From Legionella septentrionalis (GTDB lineage: Bacteria > Pseudomonadota > Gammaproteobacteria > Legionellales > Legionellaceae), in the NCBI RefSeq assembly GCF_003989745.1, contig NZ_RZGS01000004.1, forward strand, positions 1-64,000: a stretch of DNA of 64,000 bases, written 5' to 3'. How positions within the stretch are numbered: the first letter of the stretch is position 1; the number at the start of each line of letters is the position of its first letter. The translations under genes and the position numbers were made by a program. The notes under the pieces were generated by a model. It saw only the letters and a list, made by a program, of their open reading frames with translations. It was not told the DNA's origin and made no database searches. This document shows positions 27,560-37,497 of the stretch, piece by piece.

Positions 27560-27672
27560 CAAGCTTGTTACTTATTCATAATGGAGCGGGCAGATAGGAG
27601 AGGTTTTGTGTCATGAACAAATTACTGTTATTATCCACCCCCTTTATTACATGATTTATAAGATTTATATTT

Positions 27673-28002
27673 ATGTCTGATACACATCCGCTTTTAAATA
27701 CACTGAAAAACTTATTGGATGATATCCAAGCCAGCGATATTACCGTGATAGACGTCAGAGAACAAACCACAATCACCGACTATATGGTTGTCTGTTCGGG
27801 CCGGTCTTCACGCCATGTGAAATCAATAGCTGAACGCATTATGGAAGGCATGAAAGAGGCAGGGTTGCCGGCGTTAAGCAATAATGGCTTGGAGAGTGGT
27901 GATTGGGTTTTGGTTGATTTTGGTGATTTTGTGGTGCACGTCATGCAGCCTGAATCCAGGGCCTTTTATAATTTAGAAGGGTTGTGGCAAGAAAACTCTT
28001 AA
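27673..28002 (+). CDS. rsfS: ribosome silencing factor RsfS
   Basis: 109 aa, Iojap/YbeB family. Binds L14 and blocks subunit joining under starvation. Motifs visible are [30 protein letters not shown], and [16 protein letters not shown], close to the family consensus. It precedes rlmH by two bases, the standard pair. nadD and holA, often upstream, are replaced here by the POT gene. Confidence 0.95.
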   Translation: MSDTHPLLNTLKNLLDDIQASDITVIDVREQTTITDYMVVCSGRSSRHVKSIAERIMEGMKEAGLPALSNNGLESGDWVLVDFGDFVVHVMQPESRAFYNLEGLWQENS

Positions 28003-28004
28003 TC

Positions 28005-28475
28005 ATGTTCAAAATTACCCTGGTTACTCTTGGCAATAAAATGCCTCTCTGGGTTCAGCAAGGCATGCAGGAATATGCCAAACGTCTGCAAGATGGCATA
28101 CAATTAAGCCTCATAGAAATTCCGTTAATCCGTCGCGGCAAATCTGCAGATTTATCCCGGATTTTAGAAAAAGAAATGGCATTGATGAGTGCAGCCATCC
28201 CTGCCGGCGCCCGGCTCATTGCCCTGGACATGAAAGGCGAAATGTTCAGCAGTGAAGGGTTGGCAGCAAAATTAGCCCAGTTACAACAAGTCAACAGCCA
28301 TGTATGTGTCTTAATCGGCGGCCCGGAAGGACTTTCGTCGCAGCTAATCAAACGCAGCCACGAACAATGGTCTTTATCCAAACTCACCCTGCCGCATCCA
28401 TTGGCACGTATTGTCTTCATTGAAGCCATTTATCGAGCCTGGTGCATATTGCACCATCACCCTTATCATAAATAA
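28005..28475 (+). CDS. rlmH: 23S rRNA (pseudouridine-1915-N3)-methyltransferase RlmH
   Basis: SPOUT methyltransferase that modifies pseudouridine 1915 in helix 69 of 23S rRNA. The protein is 156 aa from ATG 28005, directly after the rsfS stop; an upstream extension from 27984 overlaps rsf[11 protein letters not shown] and [20 protein letters not shown] form the knotted SAM site. The E in GGPEGLS replaces the more usual Y/F or H. Confidence 0.95.
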   Translation: MFKITLVTLGNKMPLWVQQGMQEYAKRLQDGIQLSLIEIPLIRRGKSADLSRILEKEMALMSAAIPAGARLIALDMKGEMFSSEGLAAKLAQLQQVNSHVCVLIGGPEGLSSQLIKRSHEQWSLSKLTLPHPLARIVFIEAIYRAWCILHHHPYHK

Positions 28476-28487
28476 GATTTTTTAACC

Positions 28488-28517
28488 CCCAGGCAGCGCA
28501 CGTTTGCGAAGCCTGGG
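28488..28517. repeat. inverted repeat between convergent rlmH and the small membrane protein gene
   Basis: CCCAGGC (28488-28494) pairs with GCCTGGG (28511-28517) around an inner GCA/TGC. It sits between two convergent genes and could act as a terminator, but no T-tract follows on either strand. Confidence 0.45.
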
Positions 28518-28527
28518 AGAAAGGCGC

Positions 28528-28974
28528 TTAAAGCGGCGATCCATATTGCGGCGGATGCTGATATTCATTATCAGATGATGTAGTAAAATTGGCTACTAAA
28601 TCCACTCCTGTTTTGAAGCCCCTGGTTAAAATGGAGATCGCGCCCAGTAATGGTGAAACTGCGGCGACAAGCAACGAAATAGTGCATAGCAATAAATTCA
28701 ACGGAATTTCCAGTATTTTGCTGCCAGCTTCCATAACTTCTTGTTTGGCGTCATATAAATCGCCCTCAGAATAAGCCATTGTTGTGCATCTGATACTATT
28801 TATTAAGTGGCCTAAAATTTCCGGGATTAATGTTAACGTTTCCAGGAAAAGTTTAACTGCTTCAAGACTTATCCTAATTGGATAATATACGGGGGCGGCC
28901 AAGTAAAAAAACGCTTCTCTCGGTCCTTTGTAAGGTGTCCAAAAAAAATTTCTCATATCATTGGAAAAACTCAT
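28528..28974 (-). CDS. small orphan membrane-associated protein
   Basis: 148 aa from ATG 28974, preceded by GAGAGGA. A longer frame to 29109 has no support. Function is not recognised. Two hydrophobic clusters are visible: one around 20-60 (YLAAPVYYPIRI, LTLIPEILGHLI) and a stronger one at 92-122 (IPLNLLLCTISLLVAAVSPLLGAIS, quoted in part), then a polar tail ending YQHPPQYGSP. The SPLLGAISILTRG segment is loosely like the SSPVVLTVHAIA segment of the family at 53934-58575, which may only reflect similar hydrophobic hairpins. It interrupts the rlmH-mrdA neighbourhood on the opposite strand, so it looks inserted. Confidence 0.6.
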   Translation of the reverse strand: MSFSNDMRNFFWTPYKGPREAFFYLAAPVYYPIRISLEAVKLFLETLTLIPEILGHLINSIRCTTMAYSEGDLYDAKQEVMEAGSKILEIPLNLLLCTISLLVAAVSPLLGAISILTRGFKTGVDLVANFTTSSDNEYQHPPQYGSPL

Positions 28975-29358
28975 AATGTATCCTCTCTTGTGTATAATTA
29001 AATTACTAAATGTCGCGACTCCTTGTCTTTCCCGGCAGCACGATCCACCATGTGGATTAATCAAAAGATCGATAAATTTGTAGGTATCAAAAGAACCTTG
29101 CATACTCAACTTGCTTATATTTCATTCTCTTTAAATTTGCAGCAAACGAGTGTACCAACTGTACAAATTAAAGTCAATCAGTTAAAAGAAGAAAAAGGTA
29201 AACCGCAGCCTGGGAAATTCAGCAATTTCAAATGCTCTTATGTTTGCCAATTTCTTTAATCAATCGGCAGATGCTTACCGCACTGTGGGATTAGCGGTCG
29301 AATATTCTTCGCATTTAAGCTAAACTATGCCGGCCTTTTTCCCCTGCCCATTTATAGT
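28975..29358. other. 384-base intergenic region upstream of mrdA
   Basis: No gene is seen. On the minus strand TTATAC about 20 bases before ATG 28974 may be a -10. A plus-strand frame of 78 codons at 29023-29259 has no family resemblance and no Shine-Dalgarno. The region probably holds the divergent promoters of the membrane protein gene and mrdA. Confidence 0.5.
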
Positions 29359-31212
29359 GTGAAGATGCATTTTAATACATCCATGAAAATTGATCGTTCT
29401 GCCGAATTGCAACGTTTCCGACTAAGCTTGCTGGTCGCCTTGCTTATCATTTTCTCCCTGGGGCTCATATTGCGTCTTGCCTATTTACAATTTTCACAGT
29501 TCAAACGCTATGCCACATTGTCTTTGAAAAATCAAATGAGCATCATCCCCATTGCTCCTCCTCGCGGCATTATATTGGATAAAAACGGAATTATTCTCGC
29601 GGATAATATTCCCGTTTATGCCTTAGAAATTATCCCGGAACACGTAAAAGACCTGGAAAAAACCCTGCATAAATTAAAAAAGCTGCTGCCATCCATAACG
29701 GATGAGGAAATTGAAGATTTTCACCGTGCCAGACGTCAAAATCGCTCGTATGTTCCGATTCCTTTTAAAATGCGCTTAACGCAGGAAGAAGTGGCAACTT
29801 TCGCCAGCAATCAATACCGTTTTCCCGGAGTGAGCATCAAGGCGCGACTGATGCGCTATTACCCCTTCAAAGAAGCCATGGCGCATGTGCTTGGATATGT
29901 CAGCCGTATCAATATTCAGGAACTGCAGCAAGTCGACAGTACCAACTATCGAGCCACCAATTTTATCGGTAAAACCGGAATTGAAAAATATTACGAGGAT
30001 ACGCTGCATGGACGCGTTGGTTACCAGCAAGTCGAAACAGACGTAAGCGGGCGGGTTTTACGGGTGCTTAGCAAACAACCTCCTGTTTCAGGCGAGAAAA
30101 TTTACCTGACCATTGACTCACGTTTACAACTTGCTGCCTTTAATGCCCTGGAAGGCAAACGCGGGGCGGTGGTAGCCATGAGCGTGAAAAATGGCGATAT
30201 CCTCGCCATGGTAAGCTCCCCCAGCTATGATCCCAATCTTTTCGTAAAGGGTATTAGCGATAAAGAATACCATCACCTGGTGCATGCGCCGAATAAACCT
30301 CTTTATAACCGTGCGGTACGCGGTCTTTATCCACCTGCCTCCACGGTCAAACCTTTTGTAGCCATTGCAGGATTGGAAAAGGGTATCATTACTCCTCATA
30401 CAAAAATTTATGATCCAGGTTGGTACAGACTCCCTGGGGTCAGCCATAAATATCGCGACTGGAAACGTACGGGACATGGCGTAATCAACTTAAAGCGGGC
30501 GATTACTGTATCTTGTGATACTTACTTTTACCAATTAGGCAATAAAATCGGCATAACGGCGATTGAAGATATGCTGGTGCAGTTTGGTTTTGGGCAATCA
30601 ACCCATGTTGATTTGCATGAAGAAGCTCCGGGAATTGTACCAAGCCCCAGCTGGAAACGCAGCAGTAAAGGCCATGCCTGGTATCCGGGCGATACTTTAA
30701 TCACCTCAATTGGGCAAGGATTTATGCTGGCCTCTCCCCTGCAAATGGCGAATGCTACCGCAGCACTCAGCCAACATGGCCGCCGCTTCAGACCTCATTT
30801 GCTCAGCAAATCCGTGCAGGATCGCGGTACAGTTCATGAGTATAAAGCTCTTGAAGAATACCCGGTGCAATTGAAAGACGATACATATTGGACAATAGTG
30901 GCCGAAGCCATGCAAAACGTCATTAAAAGCAATGAAGGCACAGGCTATCGTTTCGGACGTGACACCCCCTATACTGTTGCTGCCAAAACAGGAACAGCGC
31001 AAGTTTTTAGTGGCAGCCAGTATGAGAAAAAAGCATACGCTGAGATTCCCGAGACCTTGCGCGATCATTCCCTGTTCATCGCTTTTGCACCGGTGGAAAA
31101 ACCAGAAATCGCCATCGCCGTGCTGGTGGAAAATGATTTTGTCGCTTCCTTTGTGGCGCGCAAGGTGATCGATACCTATTTTGATTTAAATAAAATGAAC
31201 TTAACACCATGA
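29359..31212 (+). CDS. mrdA: penicillin-binding protein 2
   Basis: Elongasome peptidoglycan transpeptidase, 617 aa. One membrane anchor is at about 22-44, then the PBP dimerisation domain (APPRGIILDKNG, 67-78) and the transpeptidase domain with S328-T-V-K331 in PPASTVKPF, SCDTYFY, and KTGTAQVF (about 543). GTG 29359 is followed by ATG 29365 and ATG 29383; the exact start among them is uncertain. The stop overlaps rodA as ATGA. Confidence 0.96.
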   Translation: MKMHFNTSMKIDRSAELQRFRLSLLVALLIIFSLGLILRLAYLQFSQFKRYATLSLKNQMSIIPIAPPRGIILDKNGIILADNIPVYALEIIPEHVKDLEKTLHKLKKLLPSITDEEIEDFHRARRQNRSYVPIPFKMRLTQEEVATFASNQYRFPGVSIKARLMRYYPFKEAMAHVLGYVSRINIQELQQVDSTNYRATNFIGKTGIEKYYEDTLHGRVGYQQVETDVSGRVLRVLSKQPPVSGEKIYLTIDSRLQLAAFNALEGKRGAVVAMSVKNGDILAMVSSPSYDPNLFVKGISDKEYHHLVHAPNKPLYNRAVRGLYPPASTVKPFVAIAGLEKGIITPHTKIYDPGWYRLPGVSHKYRDWKRTGHGVINLKRAITVSCDTYFYQLGNKIGITAIEDMLVQFGFGQSTHVDLHEEAPGIVPSPSWKRSSKGHAWYPGDTLITSIGQGFMLASPLQMANATAALSQHGRRFRPHLLSKSVQDRGTVHEYKALEEYPVQLKDDTYWTIVAEAMQNVIKSNEGTGYRFGRDTPYTVAAKTGTAQVFSGSQYEKKAYAEIPETLRDHSLFIAFAPVEKPEIAIAVLVENDFVASFVARKVIDTYFDLNKMNLTP

Positions 31213-32333
31213 AAATCAGTCAAACCAGACCTATTTACCGGTTTACACCCAAATCCTTACACATTGATTTCCCTTTGCTGGGTTTGTTGGGATTATTGAT
31301 CGTGCTGGGGCTTTTGATCCTTTACAGTGCATCCAATCAAAATATGAGCATGGTTTTGCGCCAAATCCTGCGGCTAGTTTTAGCCTCAGGAGTCATGCTG
31401 GTTTTTGCCTTCATACCCCCCCACAAATACAAATTGTGGGCGCCGTGGATTTATGGCATAGGCTTGACATTACTCATCGCGGTCATGGTCATAGGAAAAA
31501 TCGGCAAGGGCGCACAGCGCTGGCTGGATTTGGGATTTTTCCGCTTTCAACCCTCTGAAATCATGAAACTGGCAGTGCCCATGATGGCAGCCTGGTATTT
31601 TGACCGCAAATCTTTTCCTTTGGATTTAAAATCTTTACTGGTAGCGGCACTCATTATTTTCTTCCCGGCCCTGTTGATAGCAAAACAACCAGACTTAGGC
31701 ACGGCACTCATGGTGGTTGCCGCAGGATTGTGTGTGATATTCCTGGCCGGTATTTCCATGCGTCTTATTTTATTCATCTTGCTAGGATTAACCGCAGTGC
31801 TGCCATTGCTATGGCATGTTTTGCACGATTACCAGAAACAACGCATCATTACCTTCCTAAACCCGGAAAATGATCCATTAGGAACTGGCTATCACATCAT
31901 TCAATCGAAAATCGCTATTGGCTCCGGCGGCGCCTTTGGCAAGGGCTGGCTAGCAGGCAGTCAGTCTCATTTAAATTTTTTACCCGAGCACGCTACGGAT
32001 TTCATCTTTGCTGTAAGCGGTGAAGAATTTGGCTTCATTGGCAGCGTGGTGCTAATCATTTTCGTGGTATTAATTTCTTTGCGCGGTTTGCATATCGCCA
32101 GGGAAGCGCAAACCAACTTTACTCGTCTGCTCGCGGCAAGCCTGGCCATGACTTTTTTTATCTCTGCTTTTGTAAATATGGGTATGGTCATGGGCATTTT
32201 ACCCGTTGTTGGAATTCCTTTGCCTTTGGTGAGCTATGGCGGGACTGCTATGGTTACCTTTTTAGCTGCCTTCGGTATACTGATGTCGATTAGCTCGCAC
32301 CGGATTCTCTTCAATAGCATGAAAATTCATTAG
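31209..32333 (+). CDS. rodA: rod-shape SEDS peptidoglycan glycosyltransferase RodA
   Basis: Polymerises lipid II for side-wall growth together with PBP2. The protein is 374 aa with about ten membrane helices. SEDS signatures visible are [30 protein letters not shown], and [11 protein letters not shown]. It is coupled to mrdA by a four-base overlap and convergent with rnhB, whose stop overlaps its own end by four bases. Confidence 0.96.
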   Translation: MKISQTRPIYRFTPKSLHIDFPLLGLLGLLIVLGLLILYSASNQNMSMVLRQILRLVLASGVMLVFAFIPPHKYKLWAPWIYGIGLTLLIAVMVIGKIGKGAQRWLDLGFFRFQPSEIMKLAVPMMAAWYFDRKSFPLDLKSLLVAALIIFFPALLIAKQPDLGTALMVVAAGLCVIFLAGISMRLILFILLGLTAVLPLLWHVLHDYQKQRIITFLNPENDPLGTGYHIIQSKIAIGSGGAFGKGWLAGSQSHLNFLPEHATDFIFAVSGEEFGFIGSVVLIIFVVLISLRGLHIAREAQTNFTRLLAASLAMTFFISAFVNMGMVMGILPVVGIPLPLVSYGGTAMVTFLAAFGILMSISSHRILFNSMKIH

Positions 32334-32890
32334 CTTAAGGCCAGTGCCGCCGCAACACGAGTGAAATTCTTGCGGTGAATCTGACAAGGGCCAAGCTCTT
32401 GCAAGGCTTTATGGTGCAATGCTGTTGCATATCCTTTATGAGCCGCAAAGCCATAACCTGGGTACAGCTCATCCATTTTTTCCATTTCCTCGTCGCGGTA
32501 AACTTTAGCCAAAATAGACGCCGCCCCAATATCTGGAACCAGTAAGTCACCTTTCACAATGGCATAACAAGGTATCGCTACCGCCGGTCTGTGCAGACCA
32601 TCAATTAAAATCTTGTCGGGCGAAATAGATAACGCGTCAATGGCTCTTTTCATGGCCAGCAAAGACGCATAATGAATATTCAGCGCATCGATTTCCTCCA
32701 CTTCGGCACGCCCATAGGCAAAAGCAATAGCATGCTCTTTGATGAGTGCCGCTAATTTCTTGCGCTTTACAGGAGTTAACAACTTTGAGTCGGTAACACC
32801 TTCTATTTTTGACTCCAAAATGACTGCAGCAGCAACCACAGGACCTGCTAAAGGGCCCCTCCCTACTTCATCAACGCCCGCTACATGCAT
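32330..32890 (-). CDS. rnhB: ribonuclease HII
   Basis: Removes ribonucleotides from DNA. The protein is 186 aa from ATG 32890 with TTGGAG six bases upstream; the frame extends further but without conserved residues. The DEVGRG motif, [12 protein letters not shown] and ILIDGLHRP are the type 2 RNase H signatures. In relatives it follows lpxB; here it is alone, convergent with rodA. Confidence 0.95.
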   Translation of the reverse strand: MHVAGVDEVGRGPLAGPVVAAAVILESKIEGVTDSKLLTPVKRKKLAALIKEHAIAFAYGRAEVEEIDALNIHYASLLAMKRAIDALSISPDKILIDGLHRPAVAIPCYAIVKGDLLVPDIGAASILAKVYRDEEMEKMDELYPGYGFAAHKGYATALHHKALQELGPCQIHRKNFTRVAAALALS

Positions 32891-33128
32891 GCTAACTCCA
32901 AATAACCCGGTCGATAACGGCCCTCGATCATACGGGTTTTTGCACAATTTTCCAGAGCATGCTTTTTATTTTATGCTCTATCTATATAAGCATTGCCGAA
33001 AATGACAACAAACGCACTCAATTTGTCCAATAAATCAGCAATGCCAGATATTTACTGAGCTATTTGCAAAATATTGTCTGAAATAAATATTCAGAAGCGA
33101 ACTAAACAGCATCAGTTAAGATTTAGAA

Positions 33129-33659
33129 TTATGCTGGTGACACAATTAAGGTGACCGTGTCTGTATAGATGCCTGCAGGAGCCCCAACGATTTGGGCATT
33201 AGTAAAACGAATAGAAAAATTAGCATTTGGGGTCCCGCTGCAGGTTAATGAGGAACCATTGCCTCCTGTTTGTTGCGTCGTTTTTACCCCCGAATTAAGG
33301 GAAAGCGTTTGCGTTGGCGCCGAAGTTGGGCTCCAAAAAGCATCGTAGCTGATAAAATTAGAACCATTAGCCACGCGGAATACCCCGGAGGCAGCATTGG
33401 TACTTATCGCGGTAATATAATAACTGCCCAAGGGATTGATTGTATTGGTATAAATACAAGCAGTCGTCGCGCCAGTAACGGGATTGCTAAAATCAGCAGG
33501 AGCCAAGACGATATCGCTAAGGCCGCTGATTTGCACTAAGCCCGGAATGATTACCGACACCGTCGTGGTTGATGGATTCGCTGCATACAGTAAACTTGGC
33601 AGAATAAAATATCCATAAGCCGCAATGCAAAAAAGAAAGCGTTGGTTTGCCCTTATCAT
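33129..33659 (-). CDS. secreted SCPU-type pilus subunit (second)
   Basis: 176 aa with a signal peptide (about 1-26, cleavage near LLYAAN). The rest is a single beta-rich domain with paired cysteines (TACIYTN and SLTCSGT) and the C-terminal strand GIYTDTVTLIVSP, which fits the donor strand of spore-coat-U-like (SCPU) subunits of non-classical chaperone-usher pili. It begins two bases after the stop of the neighbouring paralogue, with which it shares VQISGLSDI, GSYY and QQTGG. The pair is divergent from the chaperone-usher genes. Confidence 0.83.
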   Translation of the reverse strand: MIRANQRFLFCIAAYGYFILPSLLYAANPSTTTVSVIIPGLVQISGLSDIVLAPADFSNPVTGATTACIYTNTINPLGSYYITAISTNAASGVFRVANGSNFISYDAFWSPTSAPTQTLSLNSGVKTTQQTGGNGSSLTCSGTPNANFSIRFTNAQIVGAPAGIYTDTVTLIVSPA

Positions 33660-33661
33660 GT

Positions 33662-34192
33662 TTATGTTGGAGTAATTAAAAGGGTCACCACATCCGTATA
33701 AGTAGCTGCCGGCGCACCTTGCACTTGAGATGAGCTAAAACTGATATTGAAATTGGCATTGGCACTGCCGCCACAAGTTAATGACACGGCACTACCCCCT
33801 GTTTGCTGGGCTGTCTTTGTTCCTGAGGTAAGTGCTGTGGTTTGGGAGGCAGCCGAAGAATTATTCCAGTAAGCAGAATAAACAATATAATCCGTACCGC
33901 TGTCCTTCACTCTAAAATCAGTTCCAGACGTATTTTGGCTGGTGGCGGTGACATAATAACTACCCAAAGGCGATGCTACATTACTGTAGATGCAAGCGGT
34001 CGTACTGCCTGTTGCCGGGAACGCCGTGGTGGAGCCCAGAGTGATATCACTTAACCCGGTAATTTGTACCAATGCAGGGATGGTTATGGAAACATTGACT
34101 GTTCCTGTTGAAGTTGTTCCCAAGGTGCCTTGAGTTGCTGCAAAAATCCATGAGGGAAAAACAAATACGATGACCTTTAAAAGTGGGCGCAT
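33662..34192 (-). CDS. secreted SCPU-type pilus subunit (first)
   Basis: 176 aa from ATG 34192, chosen because GGAG lies six bases upstream; the frame extends to 34216. Signal peptide about 1-22 (FVFPSWIFAATQ). The mature part is rich in S, T and A with two cysteines (TACIYSN, SLTCGGS) and a C-terminal strand ATYTDVVTLLITP, as in SCPU pilins. Tandem paralogue of the gene at 33129. One of the two is likely the major subunit; the sequence does not show which. Confidence 0.83.
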   Translation of the reverse strand: MRPLLKVIVFVFPSWIFAATQGTLGTTSTGTVNVSITIPALVQITGLSDITLGSTTAFPATGSTTACIYSNVASPLGSYYVTATSQNTSGTDFRVKDSGTDYIVYSAYWNNSSAASQTTALTSGTKTAQQTGGSAVSLTCGGSANANFNISFSSSQVQGAPAATYTDVVTLLITPT

Positions 34193-34311
34193 AATATTCT
34201 CCATGTGAAACACCATCTTAATTTATCAACAATAGCTTATATTATGTAGTAGAGATTATCTTTTTTGCATGTTATTCTTTCCAATTTAGCATAGGATTTT
34301 CTGTAACCTAT

Positions 34312-35014
34312 ATGATATATAAGCGTTTTTTATTAACATTGCTGTGGTGGCTATCCTTTGGCGTACATGCAGATATCGGTGTGAGCCCTATTGTTGTTGA
34401 CTTGATGGGCAAGGATGCCGATGCGGAAATAGCTGTAAAAAATTTTGACACAAAACATAATGCCTATGTTGAAATAACTCCATACCACTTACCCAATCCT
34501 GCCCATCATTCTGCACCCAAAAAGCGGGCGCACCATCCCGGGCAAGACGGATTACTCGTGTTCCCGGCCAAATTAGTCCTCTTGCCAGGCCAAACTCAAT
34601 TTGTCCGGGTGGTTAAAACAGCGAACACATTAACATCGGATAAAGTCTATGAAATAGATTTTATCCCCAAGGTTGCCACTCATCTTATCAATAAAACACC
34701 CTAACGGTTTTGCCCTTGGGATCCGCGTGATTGTTGGCTACGGGGCTCGTGTAATTTTACGCCCTGACTCCCCTGCCCCATCTATTTCCATAAAACGAAT
34801 TCATAATGAACTGATTATTAAAAACACAGGCAACACGGCTGTAAATATAACATCCTGCACCCAGCAAATTTCCAATAAAAAGATGGAAATTCCATTACCG
34901 GCGTACACTCTTTTTGCAGGACAAACCATAAAAAGGGAATTGCCGCGTTTAACGCAAGTTACTTTACACGCTGCATTGATGGGTAAGCCACTTGGCCCGT
35001 TTTATACTGATTAA
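34312..35014 (+). pseudogene. PapD-like periplasmic pilus chaperone, split by a frameshift
   Basis: Signal peptide and N-terminal chaperone domain run from 34312 to a TAA at 34702-34704 (GVSPIVVDL, AYVEITPYH, LLVFPAKLVLLPGQTQFVRV: the usual G1 strand and P-G-x-T motif). The C-terminal domain continues in the next frame (GFALGIRVIVGYGARVI onward) to TAA 35012-35014. One extra base in the short runs AAAA or CCC at 34692-34701 explains the break. Together the parts make about 235 residues, normal for these chaperones. The downstream usher start overlaps the second stop by one base. Either a recent disabling mutation or a sequencing error; programmed frameshifting is less likely. Confidence 0.8.
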
Positions 35015-37497
35015 TGAACTCGTTTTTTAAAATAAAGTTACTTATCTTCTTTCTCTATCTAGCAAGTTTCTGCTCGGCTGTCCTAGGCAAAACAACGTTT
35101 ATCGATTCTCCTCCTCCTGGCTTTGAAATGGTTCGCATGAGCCAGCACTTGCGCGTATCGATATTATTTATGCATCAACATATTGGATTTTTTTACATCA
35201 ACATCCATGACGGGCAGCTGAAATTTCATTCGCCTGAGCAATTGCTGGCGCAACTGACAGGCATCAAAAATAAAAAAGAAGTATTACGGTTATTAAAACA
35301 ATCCTTTCCATTAAATATAGAATGCTACCCAAATGATATGGCCAGTTTGCCCTTTTCTTGTGAGATTTTAAAAAAAGAACCCGTTTACATTATTTACAAC
35401 CCCAAAGAAGCAGTTTACTTGTACCTGGCAGCTTCGTATTTTAAAAAACCTAAAAGAAATGACACCATCGAGTTCCTACCTCCCTCGACTGCAAACTGGT
35501 CTTATTTGAATAAACTGGGAGCAGCAGGTTCTTTCAGTAATGATAATCCACTTTTTGCCTCACAAATTTATCCGTCAACGCCCAATTATTATAATCTTTA
35601 CTCGAATAACGTATGGGCTTACAAAAATAGCAGCATCATAGGTAATATTTCCCAGAATAATGGCATTAATAATGGCCAACGTTTTCAAATTCAAAACTTT
35701 TATGCCCAACACTTTGCACGCGATAAAATTTATATGGGTGGCTACATCACCAACCCTACTTCCCCTTTTTTTCAAACGCAGATTATTGCAGGCGCTGCCA
35801 TCAAAACCACTTTGGAAACAGTGAGGAATGCCGAAGACATTATGGCAACACCTTTGGTAATTTTTGTGCCACAAGCTTCACAAGTGGATATTTTCAAAAA
35901 TGAACAATTAATTTTTTCTCAATATCTTGAGGCGGGGTATCAACACATTAACACAGGAAATTTTCCAGAGGGAGGTTATGAATTAACAATAAAAATAGGT
36001 CCAAGCAACATCATACGCCGTTTTTTTAGCAAAGGATCTTCTTTACCCCCTGCTTATGCTCCCCAATTTTATGTCATTGGTGGATATTTAACCAATGGAA
36101 TGATTTTAAATCATAATGCTTATGATTTCCTGCCCGGAATACTGGATATTCCAGTGCTCCAGGCAGGCATAAATAAAAGAATCGGTGAGCGAGTAGCCTT
36201 TCTAAGTGATATTTTATTAAATTCTCATCAAGGTTTAATGGATTTTGGGCCGACTTTTTTTTGGGGAGATTCATTCATTAAAACAGCAGGGCTTATTACC
36301 ACAAAGAACAACTATGGTATGTACACCATGCTAAATACTCAGAAGAATCGCTTTAATATCAATTTGATTGCGACAAAAATTTTCTATCAAAAAAAGAATC
36401 CTTATTATTTCTTTCTCAATAATTTAATTGATAATGACTCTATTTCAATCAGTTATAGATTGTCCGAACATGACTTGTTAGGTATACAGGCGAATTATAA
36501 TAAAAGCCTTGATCAACCTGATACTTACAATTCCGGAGCTTTTTATCAACGCCAAATAGGACATTATAAAGGCATGGGATTTTTCTTTAATGCAGCCTAC
36601 AATAAGGCAATTTACATGGGTGATGCCTATAGCCTGAGCTTAAGCATGAATTTTAGTGAAGGACGGTTTGCTGGAACCGAGTCACTGCTATGGCAAGGTC
36701 AAAAGAAGGATTCATTATCCAATAACCAACTCGCTTTGCCAGTTGCAGTCCAGGGAAATACCGTGTATTCGCAGCAAAATGAACAGGGACTTGGCTATTC
36801 TTTCAATGAAATCCATACCGTTTCACCTACTGTATCTTCGTTAGCAGGTACTTATAATTATACTGCCCGGCAAGGTTTTGCAGCAACGTATGTTAATTAT
36901 AATCAAATTAAGGGCGAAGGACGCTTTGTAGGATATGGAGGGAATCTGGAGACGGAAATTGCAGCAACGCAGGATAGCCTTCATCTCAATGGTGTCGACA
37001 GAGGAAATACAGCAGGGATTATTGTAGAAGTTAAGACGAGCAACGTTTCTGATAAATTGTCTAAATTTGCTTTATTGGATGCCAATAATCGAAAAATTGC
37101 CCAGCTTTCTCTAAATGAAAAAGTTTTTGTTTCGCTCCCAGGTTTTACCGATCAAAATTACACCCTAACCAATATCTCACAAACAGCTTACTTTATCGAA
37201 GAGCCAACGCGCCATATCACTCTATATCCGGGAAACGTAGATCATTATGTATGGAGAGTCGAAAAACGCGTGATTGTGATTGGACGGATCATTAGCAAAG
37301 ACGGAGAGTATCCGTTGGCGAATACATGGATTTATGAAGGAAAGAATGGCATTTTTAGCGACGATGAAGGTAATTTTCAATTGGAATTGACGCAAGACAC
37401 CAAAATTCTAATGGCCGGGGAATCATGCCGGATTAATTTACCTGCGCTCGCTGTAGATAAAGCTTACCTATATCTTGGAGAAATACGGTGTTCCTAG
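35014..37497 (+). CDS. outer-membrane pilus usher, TcfC/CS1 type
   Basis: 827 aa with a signal peptide (about 1-26). An N-terminal domain with two Cys is followed by a long beta-rich region with alternating aromatic residues, as expected for the barrel. The stretch VIFVPQASQVDIFKNEQL and EGGYELTIKI (about 285-330) matches the E-set domain of TcfC-like ushers, and the end (VIVIGRIISKDGEYPLANTWIY, in part, and SDDEGNFQLEL) matches the CS1-pili C-terminal domain. It exports and assembles subunits at the outer membrane. It overlaps the chaperone by one base and the next subunit gene by ten. The gene looks richer in A+T than the housekeeping genes around it, a hint of transfer. Confidence 0.85.
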   Translation: MNSFFKIKLLIFFLYLASFCSAVLGKTTFIDSPPPGFEMVRMSQHLRVSILFMHQHIGFFYINIHDGQLKFHSPEQLLAQLTGIKNKKEVLRLLKQSFPLNIECYPNDMASLPFSCEILKKEPVYIIYNPKEAVYLYLAASYFKKPKRNDTIEFLPPSTANWSYLNKLGAAGSFSNDNPLFASQIYPSTPNYYNLYSNNVWAYKNSSIIGNISQNNGINNGQRFQIQNFYAQHFARDKIYMGGYITNPTSPFFQTQIIAGAAIKTTLETVRNAEDIMATPLVIFVPQASQVDIFKNEQLIFSQYLEAGYQHINTGNFPEGGYELTIKIGPSNIIRRFFSKGSSLPPAYAPQFYVIGGYLTNGMILNHNAYDFLPGILDIPVLQAGINKRIGERVAFLSDILLNSHQGLMDFGPTFFWGDSFIKTAGLITTKNNYGMYTMLNTQKNRFNINLIATKIFYQKKNPYYFFLNNLIDNDSISISYRLSEHDLLGIQANYNKSLDQPDTYNSGAFYQRQIGHYKGMGFFFNAAYNKAIYMGDAYSLSLSMNFSEGRFAGTESLLWQGQKKDSLSNNQLALPVAVQGNTVYSQQNEQGLGYSFNEIHTVSPTVSSLAGTYNYTARQGFAATYVNYNQIKGEGRFVGYGGNLETEIAATQDSLHLNGVDRGNTAGIIVEVKTSNVSDKLSKFALLDANNRKIAQLSLNEKVFVSLPGFTDQNYTLTNISQTAYFIEEPTRHITLYPGNVDHYVWRVEKRVIVIGRIISKDGEYPLANTWIYEGKNGIFSDDEGNFQLELTQDTKILMAGESCRINLPALAVDKAYLYLGEIRCS

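Noticed and set aside
28488-28517. Inverted repeat after rlmH as a true terminator
   Set aside because: No T-tract on either side; kept only as an inverted repeat.
29023-29259. 78-codon frame upstream of mrdA
   Set aside because: No Shine-Dalgarno, no family resemblance, composition like the flanking non-coding DNA.
33085-33125. GTTAAGATT plus a following A/T-rich stretch near the end of the pilus subunit gene
   Set aside because: Single half-site, and no gene starts downstream on that strand.
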